Source: Halobacteriales archaeon QH_10_67_13
GTDB lineage: Archaea; Halobacteriota; Halobacteria; Halobacteriales; Haloarculaceae
Assembly (NCBI GenBank): GCA_003021335.1
Contig: PXQL01000040.1
Location: 1 to 23,960, forward strand
Direction of reading: 5' to 3'
Length of the DNA stretch: 23,960 bases
The notes beneath the pieces were generated by a model. It was not told the origin of the DNA. It was given only the letters and a program-made list of their open reading frames with translations, and did not search any database. Positions 15,239 through 22,149 of this stretch are shown in pieces. Each line of letters begins with the position of its first letter. Within the stretch, counting starts at the first letter, position 1. A program made the position numbers and the translations under genes.

Positions 15239-17185
15239 ATGAAGCTTGAATCACTGCGCGTCCGGCACTACCGCTGTATCGACGACTCCGGCTGGGTCTC
15301 GGTCGACGAGCTGACCTGCTTCGTCGGCAAAAACGAGTCCGGCAAGACGGCCTTTATGCGCGCCGTCGAGAAGATCAACCCCTCCTACCGCACCGACGAG
15401 TACACCCCCTACGAGGACTACCCGCGCGGCGAGTGGCCCGAGTACACCGAGCGCCACGACGACGATCCCGACGTGGTCGCAAGCGCCCGCCTCCGGCTCG
15501 AAAAGGCCGACCGCGACGCCGTCGCCGAGGCGTACGCCCCCGGTCTGATCGCCGATCCCGTCGTCACCGTCCACAAGGACTACCAAAACGAGCTGTCCTG
15601 GGAGATCGATATCGATGGTCGATCGGCCATCGACTATCTCCTCAACGAACACGAGTTCTCCCCGGACGTTCGCGCGGAGCTGCAGGAGGCGGACTCGCTT
15701 TCGGCCCTGAGACAGGAGGCAGCGAGCGAACTCGAGACTGAGGCCGGCAGGACGACCGAGGAGACGCTCGCAGCCGAGGTCGGCGACAATCTGCTCACAG
15801 ACCGGCTGCCGGCGTTCCGGTACGTCGGCGAGTACTCGGTCATGGACGGGACCGTCGAGCTCGACCAGCTGCTCGAGGATCACGAGAGCGGCGCCGTCTC
15901 GCCTGGCGACCGGGGGTTTCTGTCCCTGCTGTCGGTCGCCGGCATCGACCCCGACGAGTTCCGCGAGGTCGAAGACTGGCGCGAGAAGACGGCCGAACTC
16001 GAGGCCGGGTCCACGTCGGTCAGCGGCGAGGCGATGCAGTACTGGTCCCAGAGCGGCGACCTGCGGATCCGCGTCCAGCCGGCGACCGTCGGCGAGGATG
16101 ACCGCCGCGTGCTCGACCTCCGTGTCGAGGACCGCGAGCACGATATCACGATCGAGTTCGGGAAGCGATCACACGGCTTCCGGCGGTTCTTCTCTACCTT
16201 CTGCCAGCTCGCGGAGCTACGCGACCGCGACGAGGAGATCGTGCTGATGCTCGACGAGCCGGGACTGAACCTCCACGCCAGGGCCAAACAGGAGTTCCTC
16301 GAGTTTCTGAAATCGGAGCTCGCCTCCCGGCACCCGCTCATTTACTCGACGCACTCGCCGTTCATGATCGATCCCGAGACGCTCCACCGGGTCCAGATGG
16401 TCAACCCGGACCCGGTTGGGGAGTCGAACGTCTTCTCGAAGGTCTCTCTGGCCGACGAGTACACGCGGTTCCCGCTCCGGAACGTCTTCGAGCTGGACCT
16501 GATGGACACGCTGTTGGTTCGCCCGCAGGTGTTGCTCGTCGAGCGTAAGGCCGATCACGTCTACCTGTACGTGCTCTCGAAGATCCTCCGAGACGCCGGC
16601 GATCCCGGCCTCGACAACCGCTGGACGGTCGTCCCAGTCAAAAACGCCGACAATATCAACAGCTTCGTCTCGCTGTTCGGCGAGGAGACCCTCGACGCGG
16701 CGGCACTGCTCGTCGACGAGACCGACAGTCCCGCCGGCCGCGGATCTCAAAACGAGGGTGAATCGGTTCCGACGGTGACAGTCTCCGAGTACAGCTCCTC
16801 GCGGGGCCGGAGCACGATCGAGGATCTGCTCGCCGAGCCCTTCTACTTGCAGCTCGTCAGCCGCACGTACGCGACCGAACTCGACCGGGCGACCGGCGTT
16901 CCGAGCCGGCTCTCCGTTGAGGATCTCTCCGAGACAGACCCGGACGCGCCGATCGTCGAGCGGCTCCGGACGTACTTCGAGCGCAACGAGATCAACGACG
17001 GCGGGTTCGACCGCACCGAGCCCGCGTTGTACCTGCAAAACGAGCGCCTGGCCCTCGCCGAGGAGATCGACCAGGAGTCCCGACGGAACTTCAGCCAGTT
17101 GTTCACCGAGCTCAACAACATCCTCGAGTCCTTCGACAGCGTCGAGACCGAGTCCAGCGGGCTGTTCGGCGGACTGTTCGGCTGA
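15239..17185 (+). CDS. OLD-like AAA ATPase with degenerate TOPRIM domain
   Basis: A 648-residue protein. It starts as ABC/SMC-like OLD-family ATPases do (MKLESLRVRHYRCIDDSGWV). Walker A is GKNESGKT, beginning at Gly30. An insertion of about 300 residues holds helices. Walker B is EIVLMLDEPGLNLHARA (Asp339, Glu340), followed by PLIYSTHSPFMID with the switch His. The C-terminal part is TOPRIM-like: VLLVERKADHVYLYVL (Glu435), then DAAALLVDETDSPAG. In canonical OLD nucleases these read VEGxxD and a DxD motif; here Gly is replaced by Arg436 and the acidic pair is D493-E-T-D496, so nuclease chemistry may be altered or lost. The C-terminus ends in a Gly-Phe-rich LFGGLFG tail. OLD proteins act in DNA repair or anti-phage defence. 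It is divergent from bat and has its own promoter; no partner gene is visible. Confidence 0.82.
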   Translation: MKLESLRVRHYRCIDDSGWVSVDELTCFVGKNESGKTAFMRAVEKINPSYRTDEYTPYEDYPRGEWPEYTERHDDDPDVVASARLRLEKADRDAVAEAYAPGLIADPVVTVHKDYQNELSWEIDIDGRSAIDYLLNEHEFSPDVRAELQEADSLSALRQEAASELETEAGRTTEETLAAEVGDNLLTDRLPAFRYVGEYSVMDGTVELDQLLEDHESGAVSPGDRGFLSLLSVAGIDPDEFREVEDWREKTAELEAGSTSVSGEAMQYWSQSGDLRIRVQPATVGEDDRRVLDLRVEDREHDITIEFGKRSHGFRRFFSTFCQLAELRDRDEEIVLMLDEPGLNLHARAKQEFLEFLKSELASRHPLIYSTHSPFMIDPETLHRVQMVNPDPVGESNVFSKVSLADEYTRFPLRNVFELDLMDTLLVRPQVLLVERKADHVYLYVLSKILRDAGDPGLDNRWTVVPVKNADNINSFVSLFGEETLDAAALLVDETDSPAGRGSQNEGESVPTVTVSEYSSSRGRSTIEDLLAEPFYLQLVSRTYATELDRATGVPSRLSVEDLSETDPDAPIVERLRTYFERNEINDGGFDRTEPALYLQNERLALAEEIDQESRRNFSQLFTELNNILESFDSVETESSGLFGGLFG

Positions 17186-17468
17186 TCGATCGTCCCCGGA
17201 GCGTGGCTTCGCGAATCAACGAACTCGCTTCCAGGAGTGCCGCGCCGTCCGAGCCTTCCGGGGTGGCGCGTCCAGTCCCGCGGACGCAGCGGCGCTGATC
17301 AAGGCCAGTGAGGACTACGATCTGCTCGTCGTCGACGCGGAGACGGGCCGGGCGCCCTCTCGAGCTGCCCGGCGTCGACCCGTCCCGGCCCCGACGCGAC
17401 CGCTGACGTAGCTGTCGTCAGCGTCGCTCGGAGGTAAAAAGAAGTCGATTGGCGCGTCGCGTTGGTCC
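17186..17468. other. Gene-poor stretch with a possible UspA-domain remnant
   Basis: No intact gene is visible. On the plus strand at about 17260-17345 one frame reads SSPADAAALIKASEDYDLLV followed by VDAETGR, which resembles the 'DPAxAIxxASEDYDLLVxGA' stretch of universal-stress-protein domains. It has no plausible start, and the sequence after it is Arg-rich nonsense. It may be the scar of a deleted stress-protein or transporter gene. At 17434-17443 a minus-strand T-run could terminate the next gene. Confidence 0.35.
17434..17446 (-). terminator. T-rich terminator of the 136-residue hypothetical gene
   Basis: On the minus strand the sequence is CGACTTCTTTTTA, about 25 bases downstream of the stop codon at 17469. 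An oligo-T run is sufficient for archaeal termination. Confidence 0.45.
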
Positions 17469-17879
17469 CTACCGCGCTCGGCTGGGCTCGGGGCGGACCA
17501 GCTCCGATTCGTCGAACTCGACGTCCCACTGGGGCGTCTTGGTGTCGACATCGTCGTAGATGTGCACCTCGTCGGCCCGGAAGAACCGCCGGCTGAAGTG
17601 CTCGCCTTTCATGATGGTGTGAGTGCCGGTATCGAGCGGGACGACGACAACCGCGTCGTCGGTCTTGTCGAAGATCAGCTCAGCGAAGGTGATTCGGCCG
17701 TCCGTGACCCCGACGATCACGTCGCCCGGGTACAGGCGCGGCTCGTCCATGTTTACGGGAATGAACGATCCGGGATCTGCGACCGGCGGCAACTCGGGCA
17801 GTCCGTTTACCGGCAGATCCTCGAGGCTCGCGTCGTCGTGGATCATGATGTCTCGCCGACCGTCTTGGATTCGTTGCAT
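17469..17879 (-). CDS. Hypothetical haloarchaeal protein, 136 residues
   Basis: From the ATG at 17879 the protein starts MQRIQDGRRDIMIHDDASLE and continues with DLPVNGLPELPPVADPGSFI. It is acidic, soluble and beta-rich: PRLYPGDVIVGVTDGRITFA, DDAVVVVPLDTGTHTIMKGE, HFSRRFFRADEVHIYDDVD. I do not recognise the family. The alternating strands and the PGD-VIxxVTDGRI pattern suggest a small barrel fold. A minus-strand ATATAAGTT element (about 17907-17915) is about 32 bases before this ATG, which supports this start over an upstream in-frame ATG at 17978 that would read through the promoter. Confidence 0.7.
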   Translation of the reverse strand: MQRIQDGRRDIMIHDDASLEDLPVNGLPELPPVADPGSFIPVNMDEPRLYPGDVIVGVTDGRITFAELIFDKTDDAVVVVPLDTGTHTIMKGEHFSRRFFRADEVHIYDDVDTKTPQWDVEFDESELVRPEPSRAR

Positions 17880-17906
17880 ACCAATTTGAGGTGAGAACCG
17901 GACGCA

Positions 17907-17915
17907 ACTTATATC
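17907..17915 (-). promoter_or_regulatory. TATA box of the 136-residue hypothetical gene
   Basis: Minus-strand ATATAAGTT lies about 32 bases before the ATG at 17879, implying a leader of a few bases. It is a strong match in a local AT-rich patch. Confidence 0.6.
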
Positions 17916-17998
17916 ATTCTGTTCGTTCATCGCCGGTACCAGAATCGTTTTTAATGATTCTCGGGGACTGGCCCCCAAACGTTCAGGCTCTTCCCGGC

Positions 17999-18447
17999 TC
18001 AGGCCCCTCCGGGGCAGATCCGTAGATCGGTCCAGACCGTCCGCTGGTCGACGCTGGCGTCGATCCAGAGCCGGACCGGCAGCCCGGCGTCGGTCCGGAG
18101 GCCCACGGTCCGCCCGCTCTCGTTCACCGCGACTGGTATCTCGGTGCGGTCGGACTGCAGGGCAGTTCGAACCCGTCGGCCGTTCTCGAGACGCTCGCGT
18201 TCTCGATGACCGTCCGTGGAGAGGCGAACCGGACCGTCGATCCCCGCGCGTACGGCGTCTCGAGATCGTCGAGCTCGCCGTCCGTACAGGCGAACTCGCC
18301 CAGTAACTCCACCTGCGGGTCGGTCGGGTCGTCGAACCCGCCGCTCACGATGAGAAAGGTCCCGTAGAACCCGGCGCCGGCGGCGACGACCCCGAACACA
18401 GCGAGGAATCCAAGAAAGGCCTTGAACGGCGTGATCTCCTCGAACAT
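17999..18447 (-). pseudogene. Membrane-anchored hypothetical protein, frameshifted
   Basis: From the ATG at 18447 one frame gives MFEEITPFKAFLGFLAVFGV followed by a second hydrophobic stretch (one N-terminal membrane helix, residues about 8-38) and an extracellular-looking domain, FDDPTDPQVELLGEFACTDG to TVRFASPRTVIENAS. Further downstream a different frame is clearly the coding one: LENGRRVRTALQSDRTEIPV, then AVNESGRTVGLRTDAGLPV, RLWIDASVDQRTVWTDLRIC and a stop at 17999. The switch lies at about 18176-18212, where CGAGAACG occurs twice 17 bases apart. In the original frame the protein ends early at 18124. The paired Cys (FACTDG and LRICPG) suggests one domain split by the shift. Function is unknown. 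Confidence 0.65.
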
Positions 18448-18495
18448 ACGCGTGGTTCGCTCCGGAGCGTACAAAAACGCGGCTACTCGCGGCGA

Positions 18496-18726
18496 TCAGG
18501 AGTCGTCGAGCTTCTGTGCGGCTTGGTTCGTCGGGTGGGTCGCGAGCAACACGACGATCACCCCGAACAGCCCGAACACGACGTTATCGGCGCTGTAGCT
18601 CGCGGCGGTGACCAGCGGGCCGAAGACGTTGTACAGCAAGATTACGAGCCCGAGAATCACGGCGCCGCCGCCGGCGTAGGCGATCCGTTTCAGTCGCGCT
18701 GGATCGTCGGTCCGTATCTCGAACAT
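18496..18726 (-). CDS. Small two-helix membrane protein, 76 residues
   Basis: MFEIRTDDPARLKRIAYAGG is followed by two hydrophobic helices (about residues 17-38 and 42-63; VILGLVILLYNVFGPLV and NVVFGLFGVIVVLLATHP) and a polar end. I do not recognise the family. It lies between the halorhodopsin gene and the frameshifted membrane protein on the same strand. A minus-strand CGTTATCAC element is about 26-30 bases before its ATG, so it probably has its own promoter, and the halorhodopsin terminator lies between the two genes. Codon use matches its neighbours. Confidence 0.65.
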   Translation of the reverse strand: MFEIRTDDPARLKRIAYAGGGAVILGLVILLYNVFGPLVTAASYSADNVVFGLFGVIVVLLATHPTNQAAQKLDDS

Positions 18727-18794
18727 TATCGATGGTTCGTCGCGCCCCGTGATAACGCTTTCTCAGCGGTCGCGCCGAGCCTCCGGCTGCACGG

Positions 18795-18809
18795 TAATAA
18801 AAAGAAAAG
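18795..18809 (-). terminator. T-rich terminator of the halorhodopsin gene
   Basis: The minus strand reads CTTTTCTTTTTATTA about 30-44 bases past the halorhodopsin stop codon. Such runs terminate archaeal transcripts and this is the strongest one in the window. Confidence 0.65.
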
Positions 18810-18838
18810 CCGCGACGGTCGGTCAGCGAACGGTTCAG

Positions 18839-19729
18839 TCAGTCGTCGGCCGGAATGGCGTCGCTGGTCGCGCCGTAGTCGGCACCGCCGCTGATGGTGT
18901 CGACGTTCTTCCGGGTCCAGTTAATGACCAGGAAGGAGAAGGCGTACTTCGCGACCAGGTCAAAGGCACTGTAACCCCACGAGGTCAGACCGCCGTCATC
19001 GATGAGCGCGGCGCCCTCGTTGCCGACGGCCCAGAAGACAGTGTAGCCGAACCAGAGCACGACCGTCAGGTTCCGGACCAGGTTGAAGATCTCCGTGGTG
19101 CCGGCGGCCTTCGCGTCCTCGGGCCACTCGACGATGAGGATGTAGAACACCACGGCGAGGAACGTGCAGCTGATGAAGTACCAGAACCACCGCATCAGGT
19201 GGTTGGACGTGGTCAGCGCGGCGCCCAGGCCGGTGATCATGATACCGACGTCGAAGATGACGGCGGTGAAGATCTTCGTGACGTTAGAGCCCGCGAGCAG
19301 GCCGAGCGCCAGCAGAATAAACGGCGTCGAAAACGCCCAGGTCAGGTAGCGGCCCCACAGGCTGATAGTGCCCGAGACTTCCTGCCCCTCAAGGGGACCA
19401 CCCTGGACGGTCGTCGTTTCGCCCGCCAGCGCGTGTCCGTCGGGCATCTCGAGGATGCCGATCGTGAGCCCGGACGCGAGTCCTGTGTAGCTCACGATCG
19501 AGACCGCCGAGACGAACAGTGCCGACACGATGATCAGCTGGGACCGCGGGTCCTTCACGTTCCGCGCGAGGAACGCGAAGAACAGCAGGGTAATTCCCGC
19601 CACCCCGATGTTGACATAGATCGAGCTGCCCAGGAGCGCATCCCCGAGCACGTGCTCGAACATGTCTGTTTGCGTGACTTCGCTCGAGTCGAGTTGAAGC
19701 AGTGCTGCTTCGAGTACGTTTGGTGCCAT
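18839..19729 (-). CDS. hop: Halorhodopsin (light-driven inward chloride pump)
   Basis: A 296-residue seven-helix type-1 rhodopsin. Helix C reads WGRYLTWAFSTPFILLALGL; the residues at the pump positions are Thr130, Ser134 and Ala141, the T-S-A pattern of chloride pumps, in contrast to D-T-D in bacteriorhodopsin. Arg127 is present. Helix G has AFDLVAKYAF with Asp257 and the retinal Schiff-base Lys261. Other halorhodopsin hallmarks are SYTGLASGLT, ALTTSNHLMRWFWYFIS and an acidic PADD end as in Natronomonas pharaonis. It should hyperpolarise the cell and import chloride in the light, with retinal supplied by a Brp/Blh enzyme. The gene is complete, has a strong TATA box and terminator, and lies 4-6 kb from bat-brp. 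Confidence 0.96.
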   Translation of the reverse strand: MAPNVLEAALLQLDSSEVTQTDMFEHVLGDALLGSSIYVNIGVAGITLLFFAFLARNVKDPRSQLIIVSALFVSAVSIVSYTGLASGLTIGILEMPDGHALAGETTTVQGGPLEGQEVSGTISLWGRYLTWAFSTPFILLALGLLAGSNVTKIFTAVIFDVGIMITGLGAALTTSNHLMRWFWYFISCTFLAVVFYILIVEWPEDAKAAGTTEIFNLVRNLTVVLWFGYTVFWAVGNEGAALIDDGGLTSWGYSAFDLVAKYAFSFLVINWTRKNVDTISGGADYGATSDAIPADD

Positions 19730-19753
19730 ACTACAATTTAGATTAACGGCCCC

Positions 19754-19763
19754 ACATATAAAG
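19754..19763 (-). promoter_or_regulatory. TATA box of halorhodopsin
   Basis: Minus-strand CTTTATATGT is centred about 30 bases before the ATG at 19729, so the predicted leader is only a few bases. It is among the clearest promoters in the window. Confidence 0.7.
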
Positions 19764-19770
19764 AAACGCC

Positions 19771-19788
19771 GTCCATACTAGTCAGTCA
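19771..19788. promoter_or_regulatory. Candidate Bat-type upstream activating site (ACTAGT palindrome)
   Basis: ACTAGT at 19777-19782 lies about 20 bases upstream (centre to centre) of the halorhodopsin TATA box. The Bat activating sequence defined in Halobacterium for bop, brp and crtB1 has an ACTAGTT-like core just upstream of TATA. The core hexamer matches exactly here, but flanking bases match only partly. Position is right for an archaeal activator contacting the TFB/TBP complex. CTAG is generally rare in haloarchaeal DNA, which makes the placement more notable. Confidence 0.45.
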
Positions 19789-19860
19789 CTGCATATCGTT
19801 CACATGGCACGATGTCCCCCGTTCGTTTCCGTCGTCGAACACGACCCGGGGGCGCCCTGA

Positions 19861-20457
19861 TCACGTTACCCGGTCGGGTACGTTCCACACGACCAACATG
19901 ATCGCCGAGAGCACGCTCCCTACCCCGGAGAGCAGCCGGGCGTCGACGAGGGCCAGTCCGGTGCGCTGGTACAGCTGCACGTCCTGCTGGTACAGATCGG
20001 CGACGGTCTCGGGGGCGAGAACGCCCGCGGTGGCGACCGCCACCGCGATGAGGACGAACGCCGTCCCCTGCAGCAACACCCACATCAGCAGATCCTCGAT
20101 CCGGACGACCCGACGGGCCCGCTCGGGGTCGAGATCGGCTCTCCGGATCCGCCGCCGCAGGTACGCGAAGAGCAGTCCGGTCCCGAACACCGACACGATC
20201 CCGGCAAAGGCGAGCGTCCCGATGTCGACGCTCAGTGCCGCCGTCGTCGATTCGGTCTCCTCGAGATCCGCGATTAGCTCCCGTCGGTAGTACACGAGCG
20301 GCGCGAACGGCACCGCGAGCGCGAGTGCGATCCCCGCGGTGAGGATCTTCTCGTCGATCCCGATCGGGAACGTCCGCCCGACGTTGACCGTCGCCTGCTC
20401 GTAGGTGCTTCCCTCAAGAAGCTGTTGGGTGAGCTTCTCGTCCACGCTATGACTCAC
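19861..20457 (-). CDS. Four-helix membrane protein, 198 residues, function unknown
   Basis: MSHSVDEKLTQQLLEGSTYE begins a short cytosolic N-terminus. It is followed by four hydrophobic segments at about residues 35-57, 75-99, 122-147 and 172-194, the second ending in a very basic loop (YLRRRIRRADLDPERARRVV). I do not recognise the family. The basic loop between helices 2 and 3 suggests a cytosolic side. It is transcribed toward hop and starts 25 bases after the end of a 50-residue membrane protein gene, so these two probably form an operon. The 130 bases between it and hop carry the hop promoter, so hop is not simply co-transcribed. Confidence 0.75.
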   Translation of the reverse strand: MSHSVDEKLTQQLLEGSTYEQATVNVGRTFPIGIDEKILTAGIALALAVPFAPLVYYRRELIADLEETESTTAALSVDIGTLAFAGIVSVFGTGLLFAYLRRRIRRADLDPERARRVVRIEDLLMWVLLQGTAFVLIAVAVATAGVLAPETVADLYQQDVQLYQRTGLALVDARLLSGVGSVLSAIMLVVWNVPDRVT

Positions 20458-20481
20458 AGTTCGAGACAGGAAACGGTTTCC

Positions 20482-20634
20482 TCAGTACTTTCTGGCCTCG
20501 TAGGCCACGACCAGCCCCAGCACCGAGACGGCCAGTCCGGCGTACCCGATCGGCGCCGCCCCATAAAAGAGAATTAGCGGTAAGCCCCCGATGGCGAGTC
20601 CGATTCCGCCGAACAGCGCCCGCCTGTCGGTCAT
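20482..20634 (-). CDS. 50-residue two-helix membrane protein
   Basis: The ATG at 20634 opens MTDRRALFGGIGLAIGGLPL followed by ILFYGAAPIGYAGLAVSVLG and LVVAYEARKY, then TGA. It has two hydrophobic helices with Gly-rich packing faces, a basic N-terminus and a basic C-terminal tail, so both ends are probably cytosolic. The small size would make it easy to miss. It ends 24 bases before the ATG of the four-helix protein gene, so the two are likely co-transcribed and may interact. No family is recognised. A strong TATA-like CTATATAAAAG element on the minus strand (about 20702-20713) lies about 70 bases upstream, which would leave a leader of about 45 bases. Confidence 0.6.
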   Translation of the reverse strand: MTDRRALFGGIGLAIGGLPLILFYGAAPIGYAGLAVSVLGLVVAYEARKY

Positions 20635-20701
20635 ATTTCTTCCGAGTAGCACCGCCCGGTAATGCGTTGCGATCCACGTCCGATCTTACATGTCTGCACG
20701 C

Positions 20702-20713
20702 GCTTTTATATAG
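20702..20713. promoter_or_regulatory. Strong TATA element in the trkA/small-protein divergent region, within an inverted repeat
   Basis: GCGCTTTTATATAGCGC is an imperfect palindrome whose centre is a TATA box usable on both strands. On the minus strand it could drive the 50-residue protein gene; on the plus strand it lies too far (about 100 bases) from trkA, which has its own element at 20781-20790. Confidence 0.5.
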
Positions 20714-20780
20714 CGCGAGTCAATTCATGATGGGGACTGCTCGATCCCGCGGATCGTTCTCGTCGCCCGAATGTGGCAAC

Positions 20781-20790
20781 CACTATAGGG
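20781..20790 (+). promoter_or_regulatory. Probable proximal TATA box of trkA
   Basis: CACTATAGGG is centred 25 bases before the ATG at 20811, the standard spacing for a leaderless haloarchaeal gene. Confidence 0.5.
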
Positions 20791-20810
20791 ACTGAACGAG
20801 TGGGGCCGGT

Positions 20811-22148
20811 ATGCGTGTTATCATCGTCGGCGCGGGTCAGGTCGGGACGGCGATCGCAGGCGATCTGGCCGGCGACCACGACGTGGTGGTCATCGACACC
20901 GACGAGAGCCGCGTCGACGAGCTCCAGTACGAGTACGACGTGCTCACGGTCGCGGGCGACGGCGCCTCACTGCCGGTGTTGGAGAGAGCTGGCGTCGAGG
21001 ACGCCGACCGGTTTATCGCCTGCACCGACGAGGACCGGACGAACCTCGTCGCCTGCGGCGCCGCGAGGACGATCTGTGACCCGTTCACGATCGCGCGGAC
21101 GAAAAACGTCGATTACCTCCGGACCTGGGAGCGGACCAACGACGCTTTCGGCGTCGATTACGTCGTCTGCTCGACGCTTCTGGCCGCCGAGACGATCGTC
21201 CGGGTCGTCGGCCTGCCGGCCGCGGTCAATGTAAAGCCCTACGCCGGCGGGCTAGTCTACATGGCCGAGTTCGAGATCAACGAGGCGAGCCCGATCGTCG
21301 GCCAGACCATCGCCGAGGCCGACCGGTTCGACTCGCTGACCTTCGCGGGCCTGCTCCGGGACGGCGACGCCGTGTTGCCCGGTGGCGACACGCGGTTCGA
21401 ACCCGAAGACCGGGTCGTCGTGATCGGGACGCCACGGAGCGTCCAGCTGTTCGCGGCCGACGCCGCTCCCGAGAAGACCCCTGACGAGGCCGACGACATC
21501 GTCGTGGTCGGCGGCAGCGAGATCGGATACCACACCGCCCGACTGCTGGGCAAGCGGCGGTTTACCCCCCGGCTCGTGGAATCCGATCCCGACCGCGCCC
21601 GCGAGCTCGCCGAACGGCTGCCCGACACGCTCGTGATGGAAAACGACGCGACCGACGCGGAGTTTCTCGACCGCGAGCGGATCGACGAGGCCGATGTCCT
21701 CGTCACGACGCTTGGCACCGACGAGCAGAACCTGCTGACGGCGCTGCTCGCAAAGCGGCTTGGCTGTCGGCAGATCATCGCGCTTGTCGACAACGCCGAG
21801 TATGTCCCGCTGTTCGAGGCCATCGGGGTCGACGTGACGGTGAACCCCCGCCAGACGACCGCCGAGGAGATCCTCCGGTTTAGCTTCGAGAGCGCGGCCG
21901 AGAACCTCACCGTTCTCGAGGGCCACCAGGCCGAGGTGCTTGAGCTCGAACTCGAGGCCGACAGCCCGCTTGCTGGCCGGACCATCGCCGGGCTCGACCG
22001 GGCGATTCCCGGGAGCTTCGTGGTTGGGGCGATCACCCGCGACCGGGCATACGTCGAACCGCGCGGCGAGACAACGCTTGAGGCCGGTGATCGGATCGTC
22101 GTGCTTGCGGACACCGACTCCGTCGAGGGGTTCATCGAACGGACCTGA
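20811..22148 (+). CDS. trkA: Trk potassium uptake regulator TrkA
   Basis: A 445-residue cytosolic NAD-binding subunit of the Trk K+ system with the classic duplicated layout RCK_N-RCK_C-RCK_N-RCK_C. The first Rossmann domain starts MRVIIVGAGQVGTAIAGDLA (GxGxxG) with VIDTDE as the adenosine-binding acidic end. A TrkA_C domain covers about 135-220 (SPIVGQTIAEADRFDSLTFA). The second Rossmann domain begins IVVVGGSEIGYHTARLLGKR, and the second TrkA_C at about 370-445 holds DSPLAGRTIAGLDRAIPGSF. It gates TrkH in response to NAD(H)/ATP and is important for the high internal K+ of salt-in haloarchaea. TrkH follows directly with its ATG 1 base after the trkA stop. Both genes look intact. Confidence 0.95.
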   Translation: MRVIIVGAGQVGTAIAGDLAGDHDVVVIDTDESRVDELQYEYDVLTVAGDGASLPVLERAGVEDADRFIACTDEDRTNLVACGAARTICDPFTIARTKNVDYLRTWERTNDAFGVDYVVCSTLLAAETIVRVVGLPAAVNVKPYAGGLVYMAEFEINEASPIVGQTIAEADRFDSLTFAGLLRDGDAVLPGGDTRFEPEDRVVVIGTPRSVQLFAADAAPEKTPDEADDIVVVGGSEIGYHTARLLGKRRFTPRLVESDPDRARELAERLPDTLVMENDATDAEFLDRERIDEADVLVTTLGTDEQNLLTALLAKRLGCRQIIALVDNAEYVPLFEAIGVDVTVNPRQTTAEEILRFSFESAAENLTVLEGHQAEVLELELEADSPLAGRTIAGLDRAIPGSFVVGAITRDRAYVEPRGETTLEAGDRIVVLADTDSVEGFIERT

Positions 22149-22149
22149 G

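Noticed and set aside
20727..20795. 22-codon ORF (ATG at 20727) before trkA, downstream of the strong TATA element
   Set aside because: Tiny, without conservation data; trkA has its own proximal TATA-like element, so an upstream peptide is not needed.
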